Assembly (NCBI GenBank): GCA_023402845.1
Contig: JAEYFP010000013.1
Span: 68,358-132,357, forward strand
From: Bacillota bacterium
GTDB taxonomy: Bacteria > Bacillota > Clostridia > Lachnospirales > Lachnospiraceae
DNA: 64,000 bases
Direction: 5' to 3'
The notes under the pieces: generated by a model
What the model saw: only the letters and a program-made list of their open reading frames with translations
Database searches by the model: none
What the model was told of the DNA's origin: nothing
Program-made: the position numbers and the translations under genes
In this document: piece after piece, positions 51,801 through 60,507 of the stretch
Layout of the letters: the number at the start of each line of letters is the position of its first letter
Numbering within the stretch: position 1 is the stretch's first letter

Positions 51801-51873
51801 CATTGATCCCCAGTGCTTCTCTTTGCACTGCCTCCATCCATAGAATTGGTTTTTCCGTTTCATCAGATATTTC

Positions 51874-51903
51874 TTGCAAAACGCTTTGCTATTATGTTAC
51901 GAT
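51874..51903 (+). promoter_or_regulatory. Possible promoter of metF
   Basis: TTGCAA (51874-51879) and TACGAT (51898-51903) are 18 bases apart, 40 bases before the metF ATG, in the divergent gap with the MoxR gene. No SAM riboswitch or S-box pattern fits in the 70-140 bases available. Confidence 0.4.
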
Positions 51904-51943
51904 ATTCCGGTATGAAAATCAAGATCATAATAGAGGTGCTTCC

Positions 51944-52804
51944 ATGATTAAACAAATTTATCAAGAAAAAAAAACACTGCTTTCTTTTGAGGTATTCCCG
52001 CCTAAAAAGGTGGATGATTTTCCGGCCGTCTACAGTACACTTGACGAATTAAAGACGCTTTCTCCTGACTTTATCAGCGTCACGTTCGGTGCCGGCGGCA
52101 GTAATTCCAAAAAAACAGCGGAAATTGCTTCCTATATTCAGAATGAGTGCCAAATTGAAGCGCTCTTACATATGACCTGTGTCGGCTATAAGCGCTCAGA
52201 TTTAGAAGAAGCTCTGCTGCTTCTGAAAAACAGCGGCTTGCACAATCTGCTTGCACTGCGCGGTGACCGCCCACAGCTCATGACGGACGAGCAATATGAG
52301 GGCCGTGATTTCCTCTATGCAAATGAAATGATCGCCTTTCTCCGAACACATTACAGCGATGAGCTTTGTATCGGTGCCGCCTGCTATCCTGAAAAGCATT
52401 TCGAAGCCGAAACGATTGATGCAGATTTGCGGATGCTCTGCCAAAAGGTCAATGCCGGCGCAGATTTTTTGATTACACAGATGTTTTTTGATAACAATCT
52501 GTTCTACAGCTTCCGGGAAAAGGTAGAGAAAATGGGAATTTCGCTCCCGATCTCGACCGGCATCATGCCGATCACAAGTGCAAATCAGCTTGGCCGCTCT
52601 GTTTCTCTGTCCGGCTCCTCCGTGCCGAAAAAACTGACTGATATCATTGCCAAATATGGTGAATCAGCGGTCGATATGCGCAAAGCCGGCATAGAATATG
52701 CGGTTGGACAGATTAAGGATTTAAAGAATAATGGCGTTGACGGCATCCATCTATATACAATGAACAAAGCCGCCACTGCGAAGGAAATTCTTTCCATGCT
52801 ATAA
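51944..52804 (+). CDS. metF: Methylenetetrahydrofolate reductase
   Basis: Flavoenzyme reducing 5,10-methylene- to 5-methyl-tetrahydrofolate for methionine synthesis. The 286-residue protein has LLSFEVFPPKK near the N-terminus, the SVTFGAGGS loop, NLLALRGDRP, and the flavin-site GADFLITQMFFDN. I start at the ATG at 51944, with AGAGGTG 5 bases upstream; the open frame begins 47 codons earlier, overlapping the divergent gene. It is a single gene ended by a strong terminator. No metV-like zinc partner gene is adjacent. Confidence 0.95.
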   Translation: MIKQIYQEKKTLLSFEVFPPKKVDDFPAVYSTLDELKTLSPDFISVTFGAGGSNSKKTAEIASYIQNECQIEALLHMTCVGYKRSDLEEALLLLKNSGLHNLLALRGDRPQLMTDEQYEGRDFLYANEMIAFLRTHYSDELCIGAACYPEKHFEAETIDADLRMLCQKVNAGADFLITQMFFDNNLFYSFREKVEKMGISLPISTGIMPITSANQLGRSVSLSGSSVPKKLTDIIAKYGESAVDMRKAGIEYAVGQIKDLKNNGVDGIHLYTMNKAATAKEILSML

Positions 52805-52858
52805 ACTATGGAGATACCCATATGGAAATCCGAAGGAAGTTTCTATATAAAAAATAAT

Positions 52859-52901
52859 AGTGTGAGGAATGTCACTTTGAACTGATTCCTCACACTTTTT
52901 A
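52859..52901. terminator. Terminator between metF and gpsA
   Basis: Perfect 12-bp stem (AGTGTGAGGAAT at 52859-52870, ATTCCTCACACT at 52885-52896) with a 14-base loop. TTTTATTT follows on the plus strand and TATTATTTTTT on the minus strand, so it can serve both convergent genes. Confidence 0.88.
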
Positions 52902-52928
52902 TTTGCAATGTTATCGACCAAATAACAA

Positions 52929-53948
52929 TCAGCGCTGTTCTTCCCAGGGTAGAAATGAATTCTCCAGTTTTTTGTCGCGCTGCATCAATTCTTTTACTGC
53001 ATCCGAAGCCGGCTTTCCGTGGAACAGAACCGCATTTACCTGTTCGATAATCGGCATATCAACCTCATACTTTTCAGCCAACTCAACTGCGGCTTTTGTG
53101 GAATAAACGCCCTCAACAACCATTTTGACCTCTTCCATAGCTTCTTCCATAGAATGACCCTGACCGATCAAAATGCCGGCACGCCTGTTTCTCGAATGCA
53201 TGCTTGCGCATGTCACGATCAGATCGCCGATACCGGTGAGCCCGCAAAAAGTTTCCATCTTTCCACCCATTTTTACACCCAGCCGGGCAATTTCCGAAAT
53301 CCCTCTTGTAATCAGTGCAGCCTTGGTATTGTCACCATACCCCAGTCCATCGGCTATTCCCGCTGCAAGAGCCACCACGTTTTTTAGGGCACCTCCGAGT
53401 TCAATCCCCAGCACATCCGGACTTGTATAGACCCGAAACGACTCATTCATAAACATATTCTGAACGTATTCTGCTGTTTCTTTTTCTTTCGCGCCGACAA
53501 CACAGGTAGTAGGAATGCCTCTTCCCACCTCCTCCGCATGTGACGGACCGGACATCACAGCGATTTTGACCTGCGGAATTTCTTCTTTTATAATATCAGT
53601 CAAGGTATCAAGCGTATTTTCTTCAATTCCCTTGGCTACATTAACAACGATTTGATCTTTTTGTGCAACATTTCCTAGCAGATGAGCCGTACTTCTCGTA
53701 TAAGGAGACGGCACCGCAAGCACGAGCAGTTCCCTTCCCCAAACTGCCTCTTTTAAATCCGTCGTAAAAAGCATGTCCTCCGGAAGCCGTACACCCGGCA
53801 ATTTCTCTTTATGCTCATGCTCCTTTTTCAGCATCTCAATTTCCGCTTCCATAATAGACCAGATCGTCACCTCGTGTCCGTTTTTGTGAAGCACAAGCGA
53901 CAGTGCGATTCCCCAGCTTCCTGCGCCGATAATACTTATCTTTGCCAT
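52929..53948 (-). CDS. gpsA: Glycerol-3-phosphate dehydrogenase [NAD(P)+]
   Basis: Reduces dihydroxyacetone phosphate to sn-glycerol 3-phosphate for phospholipids. The 339-residue protein has the Rossmann motif GAGSWGIALSLVLHKNGH at the N-terminus, AVPSPYTRS, the SGPSHAEEV loop, the catalytic lysine in GGALKNVVALAAG, and TCASMHSRNRRAG. It follows plsY by 14 bases; the two supply consecutive steps toward lysophosphatidic acid. Confidence 0.97.
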   Translation of the reverse strand: MAKISIIGAGSWGIALSLVLHKNGHEVTIWSIMEAEIEMLKKEHEHKEKLPGVRLPEDMLFTTDLKEAVWGRELLVLAVPSPYTRSTAHLLGNVAQKDQIVVNVAKGIEENTLDTLTDIIKEEIPQVKIAVMSGPSHAEEVGRGIPTTCVVGAKEKETAEYVQNMFMNESFRVYTSPDVLGIELGGALKNVVALAAGIADGLGYGDNTKAALITRGISEIARLGVKMGGKMETFCGLTGIGDLIVTCASMHSRNRRAGILIGQGHSMEEAMEEVKMVVEGVYSTKAAVELAEKYEVDMPIIEQVNAVLFHGKPASDAVKELMQRDKKLENSFLPWEEQR

Positions 53949-53962
53949 TCTGCTACCTCCTG

Positions 53963-54673
53963 TTATTCATTTTGGCCTTTTTCTGCAAGCCCTTGAGCAG
54001 CCTGTTTTGATAAATCGATTTCCGGCTTCTTTTTTAAATAAGTCTTTCTCTCATTACCGTGCAGCAAGCGCTTAATATTTTCTTTATGTCTTACAAATGC
54101 CATAATTGCCAGCAAAATTACGACTATGTAAAATTCATTCAGCATCGGGCGCGCGATTTCCTGCGGAAAGCCAAAAAATCCCTGTTCTCCCAATACGACA
54201 ACTTCTATCATCAATCCCACATATACGAGCATCGAACCAAGTGAAACATAATGGGTCAAAAAAAACGTGCCAAAAAATGTGATCACACCAAAAAGTGTCA
54301 AAAGCGGCCCGAACGAAATCACGATACCTGCTGTTGCCGCGATTCCTTTTCCGCCCTTAAAATGCATATAAAACGGATAATTATGTCCAAGCACCGCACC
54401 CGCACCCGCATAAAGCTGCAAAAGCTTGATCCAGTCCTTACAGCTTACACCAAACAAAAGATAGCAAAGCAGCACCGCAAGCAAACATTTCACCGCATCC
54501 CCAAGCAGCACGACAGCTCCGTACTTTGCGCCCATTGTTCGAAGCACATTGGTCGTCCCGGCATTTTTACTGCCATGCTCCCTGATATCGATTCCTTTCA
54601 TTTTGCCAACTAAATATCCCGTTTGGATCAAGCCGCACAAATATCCGATCACCAGACATACAACACGCTCCAC
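53963..54673 (-). CDS. plsY: Acyl-phosphate:glycerol-3-phosphate acyltransferase
   Basis: Membrane enzyme making lysophosphatidic acid from glycerol 3-phosphate and acyl-phosphate. The 236-residue protein has about five helices and the three PlsY motifs: HGSKNAGTTNVLRTMG (about 34-49), GHNYPFYMHFKGGKG, and the later LGEQGFFGFPQEIARP region. It overlaps the end of der by one base and precedes gpsA. A charged C-terminal tail of about 25 residues is added relative to the minimal family length. Confidence 0.95.
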   Translation of the reverse strand: MERVVCLVIGYLCGLIQTGYLVGKMKGIDIREHGSKNAGTTNVLRTMGAKYGAVVLLGDAVKCLLAVLLCYLLFGVSCKDWIKLLQLYAGAGAVLGHNYPFYMHFKGGKGIAATAGIVISFGPLLTLFGVITFFGTFFLTHYVSLGSMLVYVGLMIEVVVLGEQGFFGFPQEIARPMLNEFYIVVILLAIMAFVRHKENIKRLLHGNERKTYLKKKPEIDLSKQAAQGLAEKGQNE

Positions 54674-55995
54674 TACTTTTCCCCTCTTTCACGAATGATA
54701 AACCTAAGCGGTGTCCCCCTGAAACCAAACGCCTCACGGATTTTATTTTCTATATATCTTGTATAAGAAAAATGCATTAATTCCTTATCATTGACGAAAA
54801 TCACAAATGTCGGAGGCTTCACCGACACCTGCGTCATGTAAAATAGCTTTAACCGCTTGCCTTTATCGGAAGGCGGCTGCTGAAGAGCGACTGCCTCCGA
54901 CATAATTTCATTCAGCACGCCGGTCTGGATACGCATCGCATGATTCTCAACAACAGCATCAATCATCTCAAACAGCTTGTTTAACCGCTGTCCTGTCAGC
55001 GCTGAAATAAAAATCATTTCTGCATAGGGCATATATGACAGCACATTACGAACTTTTTTTTCAAATTGGTAGATCGTCTTATCATCTTTTTCGATAGCAT
55101 CCCATTTATTTACCGCGATGATCACGCCCTTTCCGCTCTCATGGGCCACACCCGCAATTTTGGCATCCTGTTCCGTCACACCCTCGACGGCATCGATCAC
55201 AATTACAACGACATCCGCTCGCTCGACCGCACCAACTGTCCTTACTACCATATAATGTTCGAGTTCTTCTTTGACATTCTTTTTTCGCCTGAGTCCCGCC
55301 GTATCGATGAACACATACTCCGTGCCATGATGCATGACAGGTGTATCCACCGCATCTCTTGTCGTGCCCGCAATATCGGATACGATGACGCGGTTTTCAC
55401 CGAGCAGCTTATTGATAATCGAAGATTTTCCGACATTCGGCTTTCCAACAATTGCAATGCGGGGACGCTCATCCTCCTCCTCTGACAGATCTGCCGGCTT
55501 AAAATGAGAAATTACCTCATCAAGCATATCGCCGAGCCCAAGCATATTTGATGCGGAAATCGGGTGCGGATCTCCAATTCCCAAATTATAGAATTCATAT
55601 ACATCATTTTGGTATTTGTCAAAATTATCAACCTTATTTACAACAAGCACGACGGGCTTTGCCGAACGGCGCAGCATATCTGCCACTTTAGAATCCGCAT
55701 CCTGCAGTCCCTGCTTTACATCCACAATAAAAATGATGACATCAGCAGTATCGATTGCAATCTGTGCCTGCTCCCTCATCTGTGCCAGAATAAGATCCCG
55801 GCTCTCCGGCTCGATACCGCCGGTATCGATCAATGTAAATTTTCTTTCAAGCCATGTCACGTCCGCATAAATTCTGTCCCTTGTAATACCCGGTGTATCC
55901 TTTACAATACTGATACGTTCACCTGCAAGTACATTAAACAGCGTAGACTTGCCCACATTCGGACGGCCGACAACGGCTACAATTGGTTTACTCAT
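54673..55995 (-). CDS. der: Ribosome-assembly GTPase Der (EngA)
   Basis: Double-GTPase needed for 50S assembly, 440 residues. The first G domain has GRPNVGKSTLFNVL (about 9-22), DTPGITRD and VNKVDN. The second has GKPNVGKSSIINKL, DIAGTTRDAVDTP and VNKWDAIE. A KH-like C-terminal domain ends the protein. The ATG overlaps the end of the DUF512 gene by 8 bases. Order DUF512-der-plsY-gpsA is common in clostridia. Confidence 0.97.
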   Translation of the reverse strand: MSKPIVAVVGRPNVGKSTLFNVLAGERISIVKDTPGITRDRIYADVTWLERKFTLIDTGGIEPESRDLILAQMREQAQIAIDTADVIIFIVDVKQGLQDADSKVADMLRRSAKPVVLVVNKVDNFDKYQNDVYEFYNLGIGDPHPISASNMLGLGDMLDEVISHFKPADLSEEEDERPRIAIVGKPNVGKSSIINKLLGENRVIVSDIAGTTRDAVDTPVMHHGTEYVFIDTAGLRRKKNVKEELEHYMVVRTVGAVERADVVVIVIDAVEGVTEQDAKIAGVAHESGKGVIIAVNKWDAIEKDDKTIYQFEKKVRNVLSYMPYAEMIFISALTGQRLNKLFEMIDAVVENHAMRIQTGVLNEIMSEAVALQQPPSDKGKRLKLFYMTQVSVKPPTFVIFVNDKELMHFSYTRYIENKIREAFGFRGTPLRFIIRERGEK

Positions 55996-57349
55996 AAAGT
56001 ATTTCTCCTACTAAAGCGTCAATAAATTCCTGTCCGCTTGATTTTACAATATCTATTTTGACTTGTAAAGCTTTTTCAATATCCTGCACAGTTACATCAT
56101 CAAGCAGCACCTGTTCGCCGCTCCTTAACAGGCAAACCGGAAGCAGCAGCCTTCTTCCTAGGGATTTCCCCCTGAGCTGCGAAATAATATCCTGTCCCGT
56201 CAAAAGTCCGGTCACGGTAATTTGTTCACCAAAAAACTCATTTTTGATTGCACAAACGTCAATTTCAGAACCGGAAAATAAATCTCCCACGCGCTCCGCC
56301 ATCTGCTTAATATAGGGATAGGCAAGCTGACCCGTCACAAGGGTAATATGTGCCGGATTTCCTGCTTTCACGGTGCTGACTTTCTCAGCTTCTATAGCAA
56401 GCCGCTCTTTTAACCCCTCATACGCCTCCTCAAACTCATCCAGAAGGAGACGCAGCATCCCGACACCGTTTTCCAGCTGCAAATAACCATCATAGTTCTC
56501 TGCAGGGGGCAGTACTTCATTCGCAAGCAAATAAATTTCATCAGATGCATGCACAAAATGAATACCATATTGTTCATACGCCTGCCTCTGCCATTTGTGG
56601 ATTGTCATTAAAATCTCCGTGGCATCCTCCTTAGAAAATGGCTTAAGCGGATATAACCCCTCCCTGTATTTTGACAATCCGACCGGTACGATAGACACAC
56701 TTTCAAGCACCGGTGCATAGTTTATCAAATCGGAAATGCTTCGCTCAAGCTCAGCCCCGTCGTTGACACCCTTGCAAAGCACGATCTGCCCATTCATTAC
56801 AATACCGGCCTCATAAAGCCGTTTTACTTTGGCAAGCGCCTCACCCGCAAAACGATTGTTCAACATCATACAGCGCAATTGGGGATTGGTGGTCTGAAAA
56901 GAGATATTGATCGGGGACAAATGATAATGGATGATGCGTTCGATATCATGCTCGCTCATATTCGTCAGCGTCACATAATTTCCCTGTAAAAAGGAAAGCC
57001 TCGAATCATCATCCTTAAAGTAAAGCGTCTCACGCATTCCCGGCGGCATCTGATCGATAAAACAGAAAATACATTTATTCCTGCATGAACGGTATTCGTC
57101 CATCAGTCCATTTTCAAAAACAAGCCCTAAATCCTCATCTGTCTCTTTGTCAATTTCGAGGAGCCATTCTTCTCCGTTTGGCTTCCTGATCAGTACTTCC
57201 AAATATTCATCCTCGATCAAAAACTGGTAATCAAAGATATCTTCAAGGTCTTTCCCGTTGATTGCGCACAGAGTATCTCCTGCTTCTATTTCCATCTCTT
57301 CGGCAATGCTCCCTTTCAGTACCTTGCCGATCACATGCTGCTTTTCCAT
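55988..57349 (-). CDS. DUF512 radical-SAM protein with N-terminal PDZ domain
   Basis: Protein of 453 residues. A PDZ-like domain (about 1-70, HVIGKVLKGSIAEEMEIEAGD) is followed by a radical-SAM-like core. Its cysteine motif is CRNKCIFCF (C-x3-C-x2-C), then IDQMPPGMRETLYFKDDD. The C-terminal DUF512 region ends in DVTVQDIEKALQVKIDIVKSSG. The biochemical role of this family is unknown. Its fixed place beside der in clostridia hints at ribosome or RNA work, which is inference. The ATG overlaps the CBS-gene stop by one base (TAATG). Confidence 0.85.
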   Translation of the reverse strand: MEKQHVIGKVLKGSIAEEMEIEAGDTLCAINGKDLEDIFDYQFLIEDEYLEVLIRKPNGEEWLLEIDKETDEDLGLVFENGLMDEYRSCRNKCIFCFIDQMPPGMRETLYFKDDDSRLSFLQGNYVTLTNMSEHDIERIIHYHLSPINISFQTTNPQLRCMMLNNRFAGEALAKVKRLYEAGIVMNGQIVLCKGVNDGAELERSISDLINYAPVLESVSIVPVGLSKYREGLYPLKPFSKEDATEILMTIHKWQRQAYEQYGIHFVHASDEIYLLANEVLPPAENYDGYLQLENGVGMLRLLLDEFEEAYEGLKERLAIEAEKVSTVKAGNPAHITLVTGQLAYPYIKQMAERVGDLFSGSEIDVCAIKNEFFGEQITVTGLLTGQDIISQLRGKSLGRRLLLPVCLLRSGEQVLLDDVTVQDIEKALQVKIDIVKSSGQEFIDALVGEILYE

Positions 57350-57759
57350 TAAAACTCCTCTTTTGCCTGTCCAATATAAAACTGCAAAACATCCTTGCGC
57401 TTTACAATTCCGATAAATACCTCCTCATCGTCGATGACAGGTACAAAATTCTGATTCATCAGACGATTCATCATATTTTTCAGCTTCGCATCAATTTTTA
57501 CCGGCTTATATTGATGCATCTTCGCAATTTTGGACAGGTGAGCATTCGCAAAGCTTTCTTCGTCAAAATCATATCTGTTTTTGATTGTCCAAAGAATATC
57601 GCCTTCAGAAATAGTTCCTTTATACTGTCCTGCACGGTTGATAACAGGAAGCGCCGTATATGTACTTTTTTCAAGCAGCTTCATCGCACAGGAAATTGTA
57701 TCATCGCTGTATATGAACTCCACTTCATTTTTGGGTGTCAGAAAAAATAAAATATTCAT
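57349..57759 (-). CDS. Two-CBS-domain protein
   Basis: Small cytosolic protein of 136 residues made of two CBS motifs. The first is around EVEFIYSDDTISCAMKLLEK-like residues 12-60 with VINRAGQYKGTISEGDILW. The second is around residues 85-130 with FVPVIDDEEVFIGIVKRKDV. CBS pairs bind adenine nucleotides. No enzymatic domain is attached. The start used is MNILFFLTPKNEV at 57759, since the family begins this way; the open frame runs 32 codons further. It is the first gene of the unit reading on to DUF512, der, plsY and gpsA. Confidence 0.8.
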   Translation of the reverse strand: MNILFFLTPKNEVEFIYSDDTISCAMKLLEKSTYTALPVINRAGQYKGTISEGDILWTIKNRYDFDEESFANAHLSKIAKMHQYKPVKIDAKLKNMMNRLMNQNFVPVIDDEEVFIGIVKRKDVLQFYIGQAKEEF

Positions 57760-57905
57760 ATGCTGTTTTACCTCTTGTCGCCTAAAAAGCAGTGCGACTG
57801 TACCCGCTTTAATGTTCATTGCCAGGCACAGCCATGCATCTTTTCCGATCCGCATGAATCCACGGGTTAATATGGAACATCATCTTTTGTTATCATAGCA
57901 TTTTT

Positions 57906-59333
57906 TTATCTGCTTTTCAACCTCGAGCGGATTAATCTCTTACAAAGCGTTTTTAAATGAAGCGGAAAAATAGGATAGAGATATGGTTTATTGGATAGCG
58001 TTTTATTTCCCGCCATTGCAATAAGCAGCAGCAAAACCCCCGCAATATAGCCAAATATATGAAAAGCAGCCGTCAGGATCAGCGTCAGGATTCGAAAAAA
58101 TTTGATCGCATAGGAAAGCTCATAACTTGGCTGCGCATATCCGGCCACAGCGACAAATGCCTCATATAAAAGAACCTCCGAATTAAACCAGCCAGAATCG
58201 ACTGAAAATTGTCCGAGTACGAGACCTGCCATAATACTGAGAGGCGTGCTGAGCATGCTCGGTGTATTCACGGCGGCAAGCCGCAGGCCATCGATGGCAA
58301 GCTCGAGCACTAAAAATTGTACGATGAGAGGGACATTCACCGTATCCTTAATAGAAATAAACGTAAAAGCATCAGGAATCCAGTCCTTGTTAATTGACAA
58401 AAGTAAAAATGTGGGCGGCGTCAAAAAAGATGCAATGGCAATAATCAGCCGGGCCAAACGCAGATAAGTGCCGGTGATCGGCGGAAAATAATAATCGTCC
58501 GCTTCCTCAATAATATCCAACAGCGACACCGGAAGGATCATCGCAAACGGAGAGTTATCTACCAGAATAATGATATTGCCTTCTAATATCTGCGCGGCTG
58601 CCGTATCCGGCCTTTCCGTAAACTTGAATTTCGGAAACGGGTTTAGCCAGCCTTTTTTGAACAGGCATTCCGCAAGGCTTTCCTGGTTCATTGTCAGTGC
58701 GTCCACATCAATCTGTGAAATCCGGCGCTTAATCTCCTTTAGGAAAAGCTGGTCTGCCCTGCCCTGCATATAGCAGAGGACAATATCTGTTCTGGATGCC
58801 GCACCTGCATTCATAATTTCAAATCTGAGATCCTTATCGCGGATCCTGCGCCTGATCAACGCGGTATTAAAGATGATTGTTTCGACAAAGCCGTCCTTGG
58901 AGCCTCTGAGCGTCTTATCTTTCTCCGGCTCCGTCACGCTCCTCAACGGATAGGTTCTTGAGTCAATAAGAATGCAGTCCTCAAACCCGTCAATAAACAG
59001 AGCCAGCACACCCATGAAAATATTATTCAGGATAAGCCCCTTTTCCCTTTGTGTCTCCACCTCCACATATGGCATGAAGCTCTTGCACATTTCCTGTGCA
59101 TCCTTGGGAAAATCATCACTTTTAAGCGTCAAAAAATATTGCAGCATTTTCTGCATCAGATCATCCTTGCAAAAGCCGTCAATAAAATAGACACATGCCT
59201 GATGACCGCCGAATTCCATTGACCGGCAAATCGTGTCAAAATTAATTGATATTGAAAGATTCTTATCAAACCATCGTTTTGTTGTATCCAAGTCTTTTGT
59301 GATCCGGTCATCCTGCTGTGCTTTGCTGTCCAT
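57906..59333 (-). CDS. spoVAF: GerA-family spore protein, SpoVAF-like
   Basis: Spore inner-membrane protein of 475 residues. A soluble N-terminal domain (about 1-280) carries the family motif RGSKDGFVETIIFNTALIRRRIRD and a later ILVDNSPFAMILPV. Four to five membrane helices follow (about 290-455). Family proteins are GerA germinant-receptor A subunits or SpoVAF. No B or C receptor subunit gene is adjacent, and the sequence pattern FGGHQACVYFIDGFCKDDLM suggests SpoVAF rather than a nutrient receptor. No spoVA genes are in the window either. Production in the forespore is inferred from the family. Confidence 0.82.
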   Translation of the reverse strand: MDSKAQQDDRITKDLDTTKRWFDKNLSISINFDTICRSMEFGGHQACVYFIDGFCKDDLMQKMLQYFLTLKSDDFPKDAQEMCKSFMPYVEVETQREKGLILNNIFMGVLALFIDGFEDCILIDSRTYPLRSVTEPEKDKTLRGSKDGFVETIIFNTALIRRRIRDKDLRFEIMNAGAASRTDIVLCYMQGRADQLFLKEIKRRISQIDVDALTMNQESLAECLFKKGWLNPFPKFKFTERPDTAAAQILEGNIIILVDNSPFAMILPVSLLDIIEEADDYYFPPITGTYLRLARLIIAIASFLTPPTFLLLSINKDWIPDAFTFISIKDTVNVPLIVQFLVLELAIDGLRLAAVNTPSMLSTPLSIMAGLVLGQFSVDSGWFNSEVLLYEAFVAVAGYAQPSYELSYAIKFFRILTLILTAAFHIFGYIAGVLLLLIAMAGNKTLSNKPYLYPIFPLHLKTLCKRLIRSRLKSR

Positions 59334-59450
59334 ACAATATCCCTCCGATTTTTACTCAACTACTTTTTGATAGTAGTCTTTCAAAAACTGAAGGGATTTA
59401 TGCATCGGCAAAAAATTTCATTCCCTGCAAAATGGATCTGCCATGGCCGT

Positions 59451-59960
59451 TTAACCTGTCGTGCTGCCGAAGCCGCCGTTGCGGATTTCCTCGACCTCAT
59501 CGTCAACCGTAATGCCGTATTCTACGAAAATGCCCTGCATAAAACCGCTCCCTGCCTCGACATTGATCGTTCTTCCTTCGTTGGAATCATTTGTAATCTT
59601 CGAAAAAATGTGCCCCTCATTATCGGAATCATAGTAATCGCTGTCAATAATACCTACCGTATTATTTAACTGCAGGCGGTACTTAAAACCGAGTCCGCTT
59701 CGAGGATAGCATTTCAACACCCAGCCGTCCTCCATTTGGACCCGAATACCGGTCGGTATTTTGATTGTCTCTCCAGGCTTTAAATTAAATGAAATCGGGC
59801 TGAAAAAATCGTAGCCGGCGGAACCGGTCGTAGCTCTTCTAGGAAGCTGGATATCTGCATAAATCTCCGCAATTTCCTCGTCTGTTGAACCGAAACTGTC
59901 CAACCAGTCCTTTTCAAACTGGTTGAAGCTAACCTTATAAAACCTTGCTATCCTTTGCAT
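59451..59960 (-). CDS. dut: Deoxyuridine 5'-triphosphate nucleotidohydrolase (dUTPase)
   Basis: Hydrolyses dUTP to dUMP and pyrophosphate, keeping uracil out of DNA. The 169-residue protein has the trimeric-dUTPase motifs GSAGYDFFSP (motif 1), YPRSGLGFK (motif 2), NTVGIIDSDYYD (motif 3), and the C-terminal NGGFGSTTG (motif 5). The N-terminal 30 residues are extra. I start at the ATG at 59960 with AAAGGAG about 10 bases upstream; the longer open frame overlaps nrdG. It follows nrdG by 34 bases, so dNTP synthesis and clean-up may be co-expressed. Confidence 0.92.
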   Translation of the reverse strand: MQRIARFYKVSFNQFEKDWLDSFGSTDEEIAEIYADIQLPRRATTGSAGYDFFSPISFNLKPGETIKIPTGIRVQMEDGWVLKCYPRSGLGFKYRLQLNNTVGIIDSDYYDSDNEGHIFSKITNDSNEGRTINVEAGSGFMQGIFVEYGITVDDEVEEIRNGGFGSTTG

Positions 59961-59994
59961 AACTACAATACTCCTTTGCTGTTTTTCTTTTGAG

Positions 59995-60504
59995 TCAATA
60001 AAAATCAGGACAATGCAGAATCGGAAACTCCGGATTCGTCTGTGCAAGCGTTGCCTGCACATCGATGACACGCTGATTCTGGCTGCCCTTCCACAGCAGC
60101 TTTACATCCTTTTTCCCAATTTGGAATTCTCCGTCAACGAGCACATCCACCTTCCGCACAACGGGAGAGCTCATAATATCTTCCCATGAATCTCCGGTAT
60201 AAAGCCATACCGTTTTCAGCGGATATTTTTCCTTTATCTCAGAAATCAAATTTTTTATATCCAGACGATTGGCCGCATGCATCGGATCGCCTCCGCTGAA
60301 CGTAATGCCGGATATATGGTCTTTATCAAGCTCCGAAAACAGCTCCTGCTTTGCGGTGTCATCAAACAGAAGCCCGCCGTCCGGATCCCATGTCGTAGGA
60401 TTCTGGCATTCCTTGCAGCAATGGGAGCAGCCGGCAACCCATAATACGACACGCAAACCGTCCCCGTTGAGCATATCGTCTTTCGTTATATTGTGATACC
60501 TCAT
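59995..60504 (-). CDS. nrdG: Anaerobic ribonucleotide reductase activating protein
   Basis: Radical-SAM activase that installs the glycyl radical on NrdD. The 169-residue protein has the cluster motif GCSHCCKECQNPTTW (C-x3-C-x2-C), TFSGGDPMHAANRLD, and VWLYTGDSWEDI. Start MRYHNITKDDMLNGDG is typical. It lies 3 bases after nrdD. Confidence 0.96.
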   Translation of the reverse strand: MRYHNITKDDMLNGDGLRVVLWVAGCSHCCKECQNPTTWDPDGGLLFDDTAKQELFSELDKDHISGITFSGGDPMHAANRLDIKNLISEIKEKYPLKTVWLYTGDSWEDIMSSPVVRKVDVLVDGEFQIGKKDVKLLWKGSQNQRVIDVQATLAQTNPEFPILHCPDFY

Positions 60505-60507
60505 TAT

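Noticed and set aside
51801..51943. SAM riboswitch (S-box) upstream of metF
   Set aside because: The gap is too short, and no conserved S-box stem or terminator is present.
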